DNA of 55,797 nt, from assembly GCA_964638515.1 (NCBI GenBank), contig CAZWZL010000017.1, positions 1 through 55,797 of the forward strand, written 5' to 3'. The DNA is from CAYPGJ01 sp964638515 (lineage in GTDB: Bacteria > Planctomycetota > Phycisphaerae > Phycisphaerales > UBA1924). The notes beneath the pieces are model-generated. The model was not told the DNA's origin. It ran no database searches and saw only the letters and a program-made list of their open reading frames with translations. Numbering within the stretch: position 1 is the first letter of the stretch; every line of letters begins with the position of its first letter. Position numbers and translations under genes: made by a program. Positions 1-9,766 of the stretch are shown piece by piece.

Positions 1-1803
<1,803 letters not shown>

Positions 1804-1948
1804 AGCGACTCCATCCGTGTTGCGCTGTCAGAAGCGCGGCGTTTTTGCGATTGGCCGACGCGCGCGCGGACGACGATCGCCGGGCGCGCCGGAAACCAAC
1901 AGGATACCGCGCCCGGGCTCTTCGGGGTCGCGCTCGAGCGCGCAGCAC

Positions 1949-1954
1949 TACGAT
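1949..1954 (+). promoter_or_regulatory. Candidate -10 box TACGAT of a leaderless pabB mRNA
   Basis: TACGAT ends 9 bases before the GTG of pabB, and no Shine-Dalgarno sequence is present. A transcript starting about 7 bases after this box would begin almost at the start codon. No good -35 is visible. Confidence 0.45.
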
Positions 1955-1963
1955 GTTGCCGCC

Positions 1964-3418
1964 GTGAACGCCGCCCCAACCCAGCTCCGGACGCCACTTT
2001 CGTGGGCGGGAACTCCACGAGACCTGCTGGCCTCGTGGCCCCGCGACATCCCGCTGGCCGCCCTCGTTTCGGATGATCCCGACGCCCGTTCGGACCACGC
2101 GCGGCGTTCCCGCTGGTCGTTCTTTGCCCGGGCGGATGGCCGACGCGTGGTGATTCCCGCCAACGCCTCACCGAGGCAGGCCGAGGCTTCGCTCGCACGG
2201 TGGCTGGACAGCGGCGGCCAGAGGCGATCGGATGCCGGAGGCTCGTCCGATTGGCCGCCGTTCGTGGGTGGCTGGGTCGTGGCGTTGGCGTACGAGCTGG
2301 GCGCCTCGCTCGAGCCGGCCGCGGCTCGTCGGTGCGAGCGCGACTTGCCGCTGCCGGAGCATCGCCGTCGCACGCCGCAAGCGATCCTGCTGCGATGCGA
2401 CGCCGCGTATGCCCATGACGGGTTGACGGATCGCTGGTGGGCGGTGGGCGCGCCGGACGCCATTCGCGGGTTGCCCGCGCTGGGGCAAGCGAGCGCTCAG
2501 GGCGCCTGGGATCGCGAGGAGCGCATCGGGCGCGTGCGATCGCGGACGGGGCGCCGGGCCTACGAAGCGGGGGTCGCGGCGGTGGTTCGCGCGATTCACG
2601 ATGGCGAGGTGTTCCAGGCGAATCTCACGCACGCGCTTCGAGCGCCGTTCGAGGGCGGCGCACGGGGGCTGTATCGCGAGCTGCTGGACGCGGCCCGTCC
2701 CGCGTTCGGCGCGTATCTCGAATTTGCCGGGCCCACCCGCCTCGGGTGCATCCTCTCGGTCAGCCCCGAACTCTTTCTCTGCGTCGAGCCCGGCGCCACG
2801 GGGCGGAGCGTCGTGACGCGCCCCATCAAGGGGACGAGGCGCGCGGTCCCCGGGGCCGCCGCGGAACTGCTGCACTCTCGCAAGGACGAGGCGGAGCTCG
2901 CGATGATCACCGACCTGATGCGCAACGATCTCGGGCGCGTCTGCGCGCCCGGCACGGTGCGCGTGGACGATGCGCGAGCGCTGGAGCGATGCGCCGACGG
3001 CGCCGTCCTGCACACGGCATCCACGGTGTCCGGGCGGCTGCGCGAAACGACCACGAATCTCGAACTGCTCCGCGCCACGTTCCCGCCGGGTTCGGTGACC
3101 GGGGCCCCGAAGATCCGGGCCATGCAGATCATCCGTGCGATCGAGCCGGCGCCTCGCGGGTGGTACTGCGGCGCCCTCGGGCTGTTCTCCGACGACGGGC
3201 ACACCTCGCTCTCCGTGGCAATCCGCACGGGCACGCTGACGGGCGTCCGCGTCGGCGCGGATCGAGTTCGCGGCACGCTCCGGTTCCCCGTGGGCGCGGG
3301 CATCGTGGCGGAATCAGACCCCGCGGGTGAGTGGGCGGAGACGCTCGCCAAGGCCTCGGCCATCCGAGTTCTGCGCGCCGGGGCGCGCGTCGCGAATGAG
3401 GCTCGCGCTCATGACTGA
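1964..3418 (+). CDS. pabB: Aminodeoxychorismate synthase component I (chorismate-binding)
   Basis: Aminates chorismate to 4-amino-4-deoxychorismate for p-aminobenzoate and folate; a glutaminase partner (PabA) would be encoded elsewhere. The 484-residue product has the chorismate-binding fold in its C-terminal half: VFQANLTHALRAPF, PIKGTRR, KDEAELAMITDLMRNDLGR and GSVTGAPKIRAMQII. The Lys of PIKGT is diagnostic: PabB uses this Lys to attack chorismate, whereas anthranilate synthase has PIAGT. The reading frame is open much further upstream, but that part lies over the ppdK promoter and looks non-coding. I chose the GTG at 1964 because protein-like sequence begins there and a -10-like box sits just before it. 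The gene overlaps the Nudix gene by 8 bases. Confidence 0.88.
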   Translation: MNAAPTQLRTPLSWAGTPRDLLASWPRDIPLAALVSDDPDARSDHARRSRWSFFARADGRRVVIPANASPRQAEASLARWLDSGGQRRSDAGGSSDWPPFVGGWVVALAYELGASLEPAAARRCERDLPLPEHRRRTPQAILLRCDAAYAHDGLTDRWWAVGAPDAIRGLPALGQASAQGAWDREERIGRVRSRTGRRAYEAGVAAVVRAIHDGEVFQANLTHALRAPFEGGARGLYRELLDAARPAFGAYLEFAGPTRLGCILSVSPELFLCVEPGATGRSVVTRPIKGTRRAVPGAAAELLHSRKDEAELAMITDLMRNDLGRVCAPGTVRVDDARALERCADGAVLHTASTVSGRLRETTTNLELLRATFPPGSVTGAPKIRAMQIIRAIEPAPRGWYCGALGLFSDDGHTSLSVAIRTGTLTGVRVGADRVRGTLRFPVGAGIVAESDPAGEWAETLAKASAIRVLRAGARVANEARAHD

Positions 3419-3953
3419 TCCGACGGATCGCGGAAGCGATGGGTATCGGCGCGAGCCGTCCGGTGGGCCGGTCATCCGCGCCGATGTGGTGGACGTGTAC
3501 GTGTTTCGTCGTGGCGGTGGGGGTGTGGAGTTCCTGCAGGTCCGTCGCGCCCGAGAGCCGCTTCGAGGAACTTGGCAGCCCGTCATGGGCCACGCGGAGC
3601 CCGGCGAGTCAGCCACCGCGTGCGCGCGGCGAGAGGTTCGGGAGGAGCTCGGGCTCGATGTCGCGTCCTCGATGTGCGTCGGATTCTGGGCGTTGGAGCA
3701 GGTGCACCCGTTCTTTGTCCAGCAGATCAACGCGGTGGTGCTTTCGCCGAGGTTCGTGTGCGAGGTGGAGCCCGCGTGGGAGCCGACGCTCAACCGGGAG
3801 CACGACGGTGCGCGATGGACGCCGCAGTCGCGCGCGCCGAAGGATTTCCTGTGGCCCGGGCAGCGACTCGCGATTCAGGAGCTGCTGGAGAGCATCGTGC
3901 CCGAGGAGGCGCCCGCGCGCCGCTGGCTGGCCGCGCCCCGCGCCGAGGAATGA
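3411..3953 (+). CDS. Nudix hydrolase, possibly dihydroneopterin triphosphate pyrophosphatase
   Basis: 180 residues. The complete Nudix box is visible: GHAEPGE followed by seven residues and REVREELGL, fitting GX5EX7REUXEEXGU. The family hydrolyses a nucleoside diphosphate linked to another moiety. The order Q(W)PVMGHAEPGE... and the C-terminal EHDGARWTP...PGQRLAIQEL resembles NudB, which removes pyrophosphate from dihydroneopterin triphosphate in folate synthesis. Overlap with pabB, which makes the other half of dihydrofolate, supports that reading, but it is inference. An in-frame ATG at 3396 is an alternative start. It could also be a dNTP-cleaning Nudix enzyme. Confidence 0.85.
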   Translation: MTDPTDRGSDGYRREPSGGPVIRADVVDVYVFRRGGGGVEFLQVRRAREPLRGTWQPVMGHAEPGESATACARREVREELGLDVASSMCVGFWALEQVHPFFVQQINAVVLSPRFVCEVEPAWEPTLNREHDGARWTPQSRAPKDFLWPGQRLAIQELLESIVPEEAPARRWLAAPRAEE

Positions 3954-4040
3954 TTGCGGCGGACGGAATCGTTTTGGTACGCTCGCGCGCTTCCCGACGA
4001 ACGAGATCGGCCGGTATCTGCCCGCTATGGAGGGGTCGAC

Positions 4041-5033
4041 ATGAGAAACGGATGGTCCTGCATCGTGCTCTGCGTGCTCGTGGGCTGCGCCGCGTCCTTG
4101 TCGCTGGCGAGCAGTCAACCGCCTCCGCCCACGCATGCCGTAGTGCTGGACACCGGCGAAACGTTGAGGGCGACGCTCCTCGAACAAACCTCCGAGCATG
4201 TGGTGCTGGATCACCCGTTGCTGGGCAAGCTGACCCTGCCGGCGGCGCGAGTGGTCTCGGTGACAGTGTTGCTCGTCGCCCCGGAGGCGCCCGGCGCGGC
4301 CCCGGCCCCTGCGCCGCTGGCCGAGGCCCCGGCCGCGCCCGCGGAAGCGGCGCCGCCTCTGCCGGAGGCTGAAGAATCGGCGGCCAAGTGGTCGGGCAAG
4401 CTCGAGGCCGGGCTCAATGGCTCGGACGGCAACACGGAGCAGTTGTCGTTCCGGTTCGGCGGCCTGGTCGAGCGGAAGTCCGCGACCGACATCTTCACGG
4501 CTCGCGCGACCTACCGGCTCGAAACCGAGAGCGGCGACCGCACCAAGAACGAATTGCTCTTGATGGAGCGGTTCGAGTGGCTGCTGTCCAAGTCGCGTTG
4601 GTCGCTGTTTGTCGAGTCCAACCAGGAGTACAACGAGTTCCGGGACTATGACTTCCGGGTGGATGCGCTGTTCGGCGCCGGTTATCGATTCATCGACGAA
4701 GAGGCGACCAAGCTCGTGGGGCGCGTGGGCGTCGGCGCCGCGAAGGAGTTCGGCGGGATCAACGACGACATCTATCCCATCGCGCTCGCTTCGCTCGAGT
4801 TCACGCACAAGCTTTCCGAGCTCGTGCAGTTCAGCGCCTACGGCGAGTACAAGCCCGATCTCTCGGACTTCGACAACTTTCAGTTGCTCGGACGGGCATC
4901 GCTCGACATCGCGCTCAACGAATCCAAATCCCTCTTCCTGAAGCTCGGCCTGGAGGACCGGTTCGACAACGAATCCGGCACGGCCAAGCAGAACGATCTC
5001 GACTACTTCGCGCTCATCGTCTACGTGTTCTGA
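4041..5033 (+). CDS. DUF481 family outer-membrane protein, copy 1
   Basis: 330 residues from an ATG at 4041 with GGAGG 7 bases upstream. The N-terminus is a signal peptide ending LVGC, a good lipobox (Cys at about 15). Residues 30-75 form a small domain beginning LDTGETLRATL, then an Ala/Pro-rich linker, then from about residue 115 a DUF481 beta-barrel region with alternating polar and apolar residues (KLEAGLNGSDGNTEQLSF), ending in Phe as outer-membrane barrels usually do (IVYVF). DUF481 members are predicted outer-membrane proteins, some salt-induced; the substrate is unknown. A lipobox on a barrel is odd; Cys may simply lie in a signal peptidase I signal. It is followed at 109 bases by a paralogue. 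Confidence 0.85.
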   Translation: MRNGWSCIVLCVLVGCAASLSLASSQPPPPTHAVVLDTGETLRATLLEQTSEHVVLDHPLLGKLTLPAARVVSVTVLLVAPEAPGAAPAPAPLAEAPAAPAEAAPPLPEAEESAAKWSGKLEAGLNGSDGNTEQLSFRFGGLVERKSATDIFTARATYRLETESGDRTKNELLLMERFEWLLSKSRWSLFVESNQEYNEFRDYDFRVDALFGAGYRFIDEEATKLVGRVGVGAAKEFGGINDDIYPIALASLEFTHKLSELVQFSAYGEYKPDLSDFDNFQLLGRASLDIALNESKSLFLKLGLEDRFDNESGTAKQNDLDYFALIVYVF

Positions 5034-5142
5034 CCCCCCAGCCGAGACCTGCCCGCAAAGTTGTTGATCGTTCGCCCCGATGGCCGACCCAAGGATGTCG
5101 CTTCCGTGCTGTTGGTGCGCGAACACGATGGGAGATCGCCCG

Positions 5143-6270
5143 ATGGATCCACGGCGAAACCTTCTGGCCGCCATGCTCTGCGTGATGTGGCTCTACCCCC
5201 TGAGTGCAGGGGAGACCGTGGCCGCGCAAACCTCCGAGAACCCCGGATTTACACCGGGGCGCGTCGAGCCCGAGCCGCTCGTGGTCGTCACGCTCGACAC
5301 CGGGGAGACGCTCCGAGGCGTGCTGCTGACCCAGAACGATGTCCGTGCTCGCCTGCTTCATCCCGCTCTCGGTCAGATCGACATTCCCAACGGCCGGATC
5401 CGCGGGATCGCCCGCGCACCGCTCGAGCCCCCTCCCAGCCCCAAGCCCGCCGGTCCCGCTGCCTCTCCCAGGGACGAGATCGAGCAGGTGCAGGAGGAGG
5501 CCGCACGGGCCGCGGAGCAGTCCACCACCGGCGCCGATCACGAGGCCACGTCTCCGAAGCCCGCATCTCCTGCCAGGCCGGATGCGCCCAAGCCGGCGGC
5601 GGAGCCCGCCGAGGCCGGGCCGGTGTGGTCGGGCTCGATCGAGTTCGGCCTGTCCGGGTCCAAGGGCAACACCGACCGTCTGGCCACCCGCACGCGCGCC
5701 GCGGTGCGTCGGCAGTCCGTCGAGGAGGTGTTCTCCGCATCGCTGCGTTTCCGCTACACCAGGGACAAGAACCAGGAAACGGAGAATGAGCTGCTCGTGC
5801 GCGCTCGTCAGGAATGGCTGATCCCGGGCTCGCGGTTCCACTTGTTCGCTGAGGGCGATGGCGAGCTCAATCGTTTTCGAGACTACGACGCGCTCGCGAA
5901 CGGGCTCGCCGGCCTCGGCTACGAATTCCTGAAGTCGCCCGACACGCTGCTCATCGGCCGTCTCTCCGCCGGCGCCGGGTATCAGGACGGAGGACGGGCT
6001 TCGGGTCTGAACCCGCGCGCTCGCGCGGCCATGGAGTTTCGGCACGCGATCACGCCCACGCTGACGTTCACGTCGTCCGGCGAGATCACGCCCGAGCTCA
6101 ACGATGTGGGCGAATTTCGCTCCCGCATCGCGGGCGCGTTCGACATCGCGCTCAACGACGCGAAATCGCTCCGCCTGCGCGTGGGCGCCGAGGACCGTTT
6201 CGACTCGGACCCCGGCCGGCGCGAAGCGCACGACATCGACTACTTCGTCACGCTCGTCTACGCGTTCTGA
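5143..6270 (+). CDS. DUF481 family outer-membrane protein, copy 2
   Basis: 375 residues. Same plan as the preceding gene: signal peptide (AAMLCVMWLYPLSAGETVAAQ), a domain starting LDTGETLRGVLL at about residue 49, a Pro/Ala/Glu-rich linker of about 75 residues, and a DUF481 barrel from about 180 (SIEFGLSGSKGNTDRLAT) ending LVYAF. The shared LDTGETLR and GSxGNT motifs and identical architecture show tandem duplication followed by strong divergence. ATG 5143 was chosen because GGAGA lies 7 bases before it; ATGs at 5080 and 5128 are in frame. The last 13 bases overlap the 3' end of the convergent alr. Confidence 0.83.
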   Translation: MDPRRNLLAAMLCVMWLYPLSAGETVAAQTSENPGFTPGRVEPEPLVVVTLDTGETLRGVLLTQNDVRARLLHPALGQIDIPNGRIRGIARAPLEPPPSPKPAGPAASPRDEIEQVQEEAARAAEQSTTGADHEATSPKPASPARPDAPKPAAEPAEAGPVWSGSIEFGLSGSKGNTDRLATRTRAAVRRQSVEEVFSASLRFRYTRDKNQETENELLVRARQEWLIPGSRFHLFAEGDGELNRFRDYDALANGLAGLGYEFLKSPDTLLIGRLSAGAGYQDGGRASGLNPRARAAMEFRHAITPTLTFTSSGEITPELNDVGEFRSRIAGAFDIALNDAKSLRLRVGAEDRFDSDPGRREAHDIDYFVTLVYAF

Positions 6271-7526
6271 CGGTTCGACGAGCCGCGCGCGGCGTTCCCG
6301 TCGTGCGCGGCGCCGGCCCCATCGTCGAGGTATCGGCGCGGGATCCGCGGGCTCAAGCGGCAGAGCAACTCGTGCGAGATCGTGCCCGCGGCCCGGGCCA
6401 GGGCCGGGAGGTGCGTCGGCGCGTTCGGGTCCGAACCGATGACCTCGACTTCCGTGCCGACGCCCATGCTCGGGCCCGCGTCCGTCGCGTCGATGGTGAT
6501 CTGATCCATGCTCACGGCGCCAACGACCGGGGCCCACGCAACCTGCTCCCCCGACCGCAGGCCCACCGTGCCGCCTCCGCCGTCGGTCCGGCGCGCGAGG
6601 CTCCAGGGATACCCGTCGGCATACCCCACCGGCGCGAGCGCCAGCGTGGTCGGCCGCTGGGCCTTCCACAGCCCGCCATACCCGACCTTCGCGCCCTCGG
6701 GGATGTTCGACAGGTGCGCAACTCTCGTCACCCAGCGCACCGCCGGACGCAGGCTCGACGCGACGTCCCGCAGCGCAAACGTTTCTCCGGGCGCGAATTC
6801 TTCCTCACCCAGGCCCAGCAGCGCGAGCCCCACGCGCACCATGTCCCGGTGCAGCCCCGGCGCGCGGAACACGCCGAAGGTGTTCGAGAGGTGCAGCGCG
6901 CACGTGGGCGGGAGAAAGCTCCGCACCGATTCTGTCCATCGCGCGAATGCCTGGTCCTGCGTGCGGGTCTGTTCGCCGTCCCGGTCGGCGCAGGCGAGGT
7001 GAGAGAACACGCCCGCGAGCGCGAGCGTGTCGCACGCCGCGATCCGGCGGACCATCTCCGCGGCGATGTCCGGCGGGGACCCGCCTCGCGACATGCCGGT
7101 GTCCACCTCGACGTGCACCGGCAGACGCCGGCCCGTCGGCCCCAGCAACTCAGCGCACGCGATGATGGCGCGAAGCTGCTCAAGGCTGTGCACCGTCAGA
7201 TGCACTCTGCCGGCTCGCGCGGCGTGGAACAGCGCCCCGTCAAAGCCGACATGATCCACCGGCGCCAGCACCAGGATCGGCGTTGTCACGCCGGCCTCGG
7301 CCAACGTTGCGGCTTCGGCGGGCGAGTACACCGCGACCATTTCCAACCCGGCGCGTTCGAGTCGGCGCGCCACGGCGGCCGCCCCGGCGCCGTAGCCGTC
7401 GGCCTTCAGCACGGCGCAGACGCCCACGTGCCGGCCCTCAGAGTCCCGGGCGAGCGCGCGCCGGACCACGGTGAGGTTGTGGTCGATGGCGTCGAGATGG
7501 ATGTCGATGCGGCTCAGTCGGTCCAC
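6258..7526 (-). CDS. alr: Alanine racemase
   Basis: PLP enzyme interconverting L- and D-alanine for peptidoglycan. The 422-residue product shows the PLP lysine in VLKADGYG (about K41), the substrate-binding HVEVDTGMSRGG segment, the catalytic tyrosine in VGYGGLWK (about Y283), GYADGYPW and VGAVSMDQITID. Its length is slightly above the usual 360-390 because of a C-terminal tail rich in Asn, Gly and Arg. I chose GTG 7526 because GGGAGG lies 5 bases upstream; a TTG at 7547 is in frame but has no ribosome site. The presence of alr supports peptidoglycan synthesis in this organism. Confidence 0.93.
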   Translation of the reverse strand: MDRLSRIDIHLDAIDHNLTVVRRALARDSEGRHVGVCAVLKADGYGAGAAAVARRLERAGLEMVAVYSPAEAATLAEAGVTTPILVLAPVDHVGFDGALFHAARAGRVHLTVHSLEQLRAIIACAELLGPTGRRLPVHVEVDTGMSRGGSPPDIAAEMVRRIAACDTLALAGVFSHLACADRDGEQTRTQDQAFARWTESVRSFLPPTCALHLSNTFGVFRAPGLHRDMVRVGLALLGLGEEEFAPGETFALRDVASSLRPAVRWVTRVAHLSNIPEGAKVGYGGLWKAQRPTTLALAPVGYADGYPWSLARRTDGGGGTVGLRSGEQVAWAPVVGAVSMDQITIDATDAGPSMGVGTEVEVIGSDPNAPTHLPALARAAGTISHELLCRLSPRIPRRYLDDGAGAAHDGNAARGSSNRQNA

Positions 7527-7604
7527 CAATGCCTCCCGGCGCCCCAATCCTTGGCGCCTCGTCTGGGAAGTTCCGCCCGGCCACCCATGACCGGACGCTG
7601 CACC

Positions 7605-7633
7605 TTGTACCCGGGCGATTCACGCCCTACTAT
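7605..7633 (+). promoter_or_regulatory. Sigma-70-type promoter of the DEAD-box helicase gene
   Basis: TTGTAC (7605-7610), exactly 17 bases, TACTAT (7628-7633). Expected start of transcription is near 7640, which leaves a leader of about 285 bases before the helicase ATG. One of the best promoter matches in the window. Confidence 0.65.
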
Positions 7634-7640
7634 CCATCGA

Positions 7641-7924
7641 CCTGTCGGGGGCCCGTTCATTGCTCGACAGGCAGCCCGGCCGCAGGCTCACGGTAAAAAA
7701 CAGCCCAGGGGCGTCGCGGCACGCCCCAGATCGAGGACCCGCCGGTCTCTTCGGCGCGCCCGAACTCCCGCCTGCAGCGGCGAGCGATGAAACGCTCCGG
7801 CTGCGGCGCTCGCCGGATGGTTCACGCCCGTGGCTTCGGACTCCTGCCGAAGCCTCGAACGCGAGTCATCCGACGCTCGCAGGGGAGGGCGCGTTTCGAG
7901 AGGGGTCGGCCAATCGGCAGCCCT
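7641..7924 (+). promoter_or_regulatory. Hairpin-rich 5' leader of the helicase mRNA
   Basis: No gene is visible between alr and the helicase; this stretch is probably untranslated leader. Perfect stems are seen at 7641-7647/7665-7671, 7708-7713/7722-7727, 7782-7786/7793-7797 (nested within 7774-7778/7800-7804), 7832-7839/7847-7854 and 7861-7865/7876-7880. No clear Shine-Dalgarno sequence precedes the ATG. I do not recognise a known riboswitch. DEAD-box mRNAs are often controlled through structured leaders, so autoregulation is plausible but inferred. Confidence 0.5.
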
Positions 7925-9679
7925 ATGTCTCAGCACGACGATCTTTCCGCCAACGTTCCAACCACGACCGATCCATCCGACGCTCCCGAGAGCGGGGACC
8001 AACCCAAGCGACGCCGCCGACGAGGCGGGCGCGGGCGCAAGCGCGCCGGGGATGGTCCGGCGCCGGGCGATGCGCACGAGCCGCAGGCCGAGGGCGGCGA
8101 GGCCGATTCCGCAACGGACGCTGAAGCGCCCGTCGCGCGGCCCGCCAAGCCCAAGCCGGTCGCGCCGGCGCAGACCGCGGCTCCGGTGGCCAAGAAGGTC
8201 AACGACATCTTCGGCGCCGCGGAGTCGTTCGCGGAACTGGGCTTGCGCAACTCGGTGCTCAAGGGTGTCGAGGCCGCGGGCTTCAAGCGTCCGACCAAGA
8301 TCCAGGCCGAGTTGATCCCGCCGACGCTCGAAGGGCGCGACGTGCTGGGCCAGGCCAAGACGGGCTCGGGCAAGACGGCCGCGTTCGGTCTGCCGCTGTT
8401 CCACATGGCCACGCGGGGGCTGGCGTTCCAGTCGCTGGTGCTGGTGCCGACGCGCGAGCTGGCGCAGCAAGTGGCCAACGAGCTGCAGGAGTTCGGCCAG
8501 TTCACGCCGATCAGGGTCTCCGCGGTGTTCGGGGGCGAATCCGTCCGCACGCAGGCCCAGAACCTCGAGCAGGGGCCCGAGATCATCGTGGCCACGCCGG
8601 GCCGGCTGATCGACATGCTCGATCGCGGGCTCATGCACCTGCGCAACTGCAAGTTCGTCGTGCTCGACGAGGTAGACCGGATGCTTGACATCGGCTTCCG
8701 AGACGACATCAAGCGCATCCTCGCGAACATCAAGACCGAGCATCGGACGATCTTCGTCTCGGCGACGATCTCGGACGAGATCGAGAAGCTGGCCCGCTCG
8801 TACATGCGCGATCCGGTCAAGATCGTCTCGACCTCAGGAGCGCTCACGGTGTCGCTGGTGGAGCAGCATCACCTGCCGGTGCTTCCGTGGGACAAGCGGC
8901 GACTGCTGCTGCACCTGCTCACGCACGAGGAGCCGGCGCTCACGCTGGTGTTCTGCCGCACGAAGCGGACGGTGGACGACGTGGCGGACTTCCTCACGCG
9001 TCACCGTGTGGACGCGCACGCCATCCACGGCGACATGCAGCAGTCCCGGCGCAACCGCGTGATGGGCAAGCTTCGTGAGGGCAAGCTCGAGGTGCTGGTG
9101 GCCTCCGATCTCGCGGCGCGAGGGCTCGACGTCGACAACATCACCCACGTGATCAACTACGACCTCCCCGAGGACCCGGAGGTCTACGTGCACCGCATCG
9201 GTCGCACCGCGCGAGCCGGGAGGGGCGGCGTGGCGTGGTCGTTCGTGGTGCCGGATCAGGGCGAGCTGCTCACCAACATCGAGATGCTCGCCAACGTCGA
9301 GATCCCCAAGATGGAATACCCCGACTTCACCCCCAGCCCCCCGCGGGATGACCGGCCGATGCGTGGCCCCGCCCCGGCGCCCAGGCCCGCGCCCGCGGCC
9401 GGCGGACCGCCCCCGCAGCGCGAGCGCGACGATCGCGATCGCGGAGAGCGGGATCGTGGACCGGCGCCCGCGCAGCGACCGGCCCCGGCGCCGCAACAGG
9501 CGCCCGCGGCCGGCGGCAAGACCAACCGGTTCGACGTGGCCGTGCCGGGGACCAGGGCCTCGAACGACTCCTTCCGATTCCCGATGGGGCTGGTGCCGAC
9601 GAAGATGCCTCCCCGACGGATGCAGGGGCGCGTGAAGACCACGCGTTCGAACATGGGCACGCCGCCCGCGGACGAATAA
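7925..9679 (+). CDS. DEAD-box family ATP-dependent RNA helicase (motif II = DEVD)
   Basis: 584 residues. RecA-like domain 1 carries the Q motif (about Q127), AKTGSGKT (144-151), PTRELAQQV, TPGR, DEVD (248-251) and SAT (279-281). Domain 2 has VFCRTK, ARGLDVDN and HRIGRTARAG (about 423-432). All helicase motifs are intact except that motif II reads DEVD instead of DEAD. The N-terminal 95 residues are disordered with a basic block PKRRRRRGGRGRKRAG, and the C-terminal 115 residues are Pro/Arg-rich, both typical RNA-binding tails. It probably acts in ribosome assembly or RNA decay. ATG 7925 begins the disordered tail; an ATG at 7787 is in frame but falls in the structured leader. Confidence 0.93.
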   Translation: MSQHDDLSANVPTTTDPSDAPESGDQPKRRRRRGGRGRKRAGDGPAPGDAHEPQAEGGEADSATDAEAPVARPAKPKPVAPAQTAAPVAKKVNDIFGAAESFAELGLRNSVLKGVEAAGFKRPTKIQAELIPPTLEGRDVLGQAKTGSGKTAAFGLPLFHMATRGLAFQSLVLVPTRELAQQVANELQEFGQFTPIRVSAVFGGESVRTQAQNLEQGPEIIVATPGRLIDMLDRGLMHLRNCKFVVLDEVDRMLDIGFRDDIKRILANIKTEHRTIFVSATISDEIEKLARSYMRDPVKIVSTSGALTVSLVEQHHLPVLPWDKRRLLLHLLTHEEPALTLVFCRTKRTVDDVADFLTRHRVDAHAIHGDMQQSRRNRVMGKLREGKLEVLVASDLAARGLDVDNITHVINYDLPEDPEVYVHRIGRTARAGRGGVAWSFVVPDQGELLTNIEMLANVEIPKMEYPDFTPSPPRDDRPMRGPAPAPRPAPAAGGPPPQRERDDRDRGERDRGPAPAQRPAPAPQQAPAAGGKTNRFDVAVPGTRASNDSFRFPMGLVPTKMPPRRMQGRVKTTRSNMGTPPADE

Positions 9680-9726
9680 TCCCGCTTCGATCGCGGGGCT
9701 GAGACGTCCGATCTCGAATCATCACG

Positions 9727-9763
9727 ACGCGCGTTCCACGAACGGGACGCGCGTTATTTCTTT
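9727..9763 (+). terminator. Rho-independent terminator of the helicase gene
   Basis: An 11-bp stem (9727-9737 with 9744-9754, one G-T pair, 6-base loop) is followed by the T-rich tract TTATTTCTTT. It lies between the convergent helicase and AsmA-like genes, oriented for the helicase. Confidence 0.8.
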
Positions 9764-9766
9764 CGA

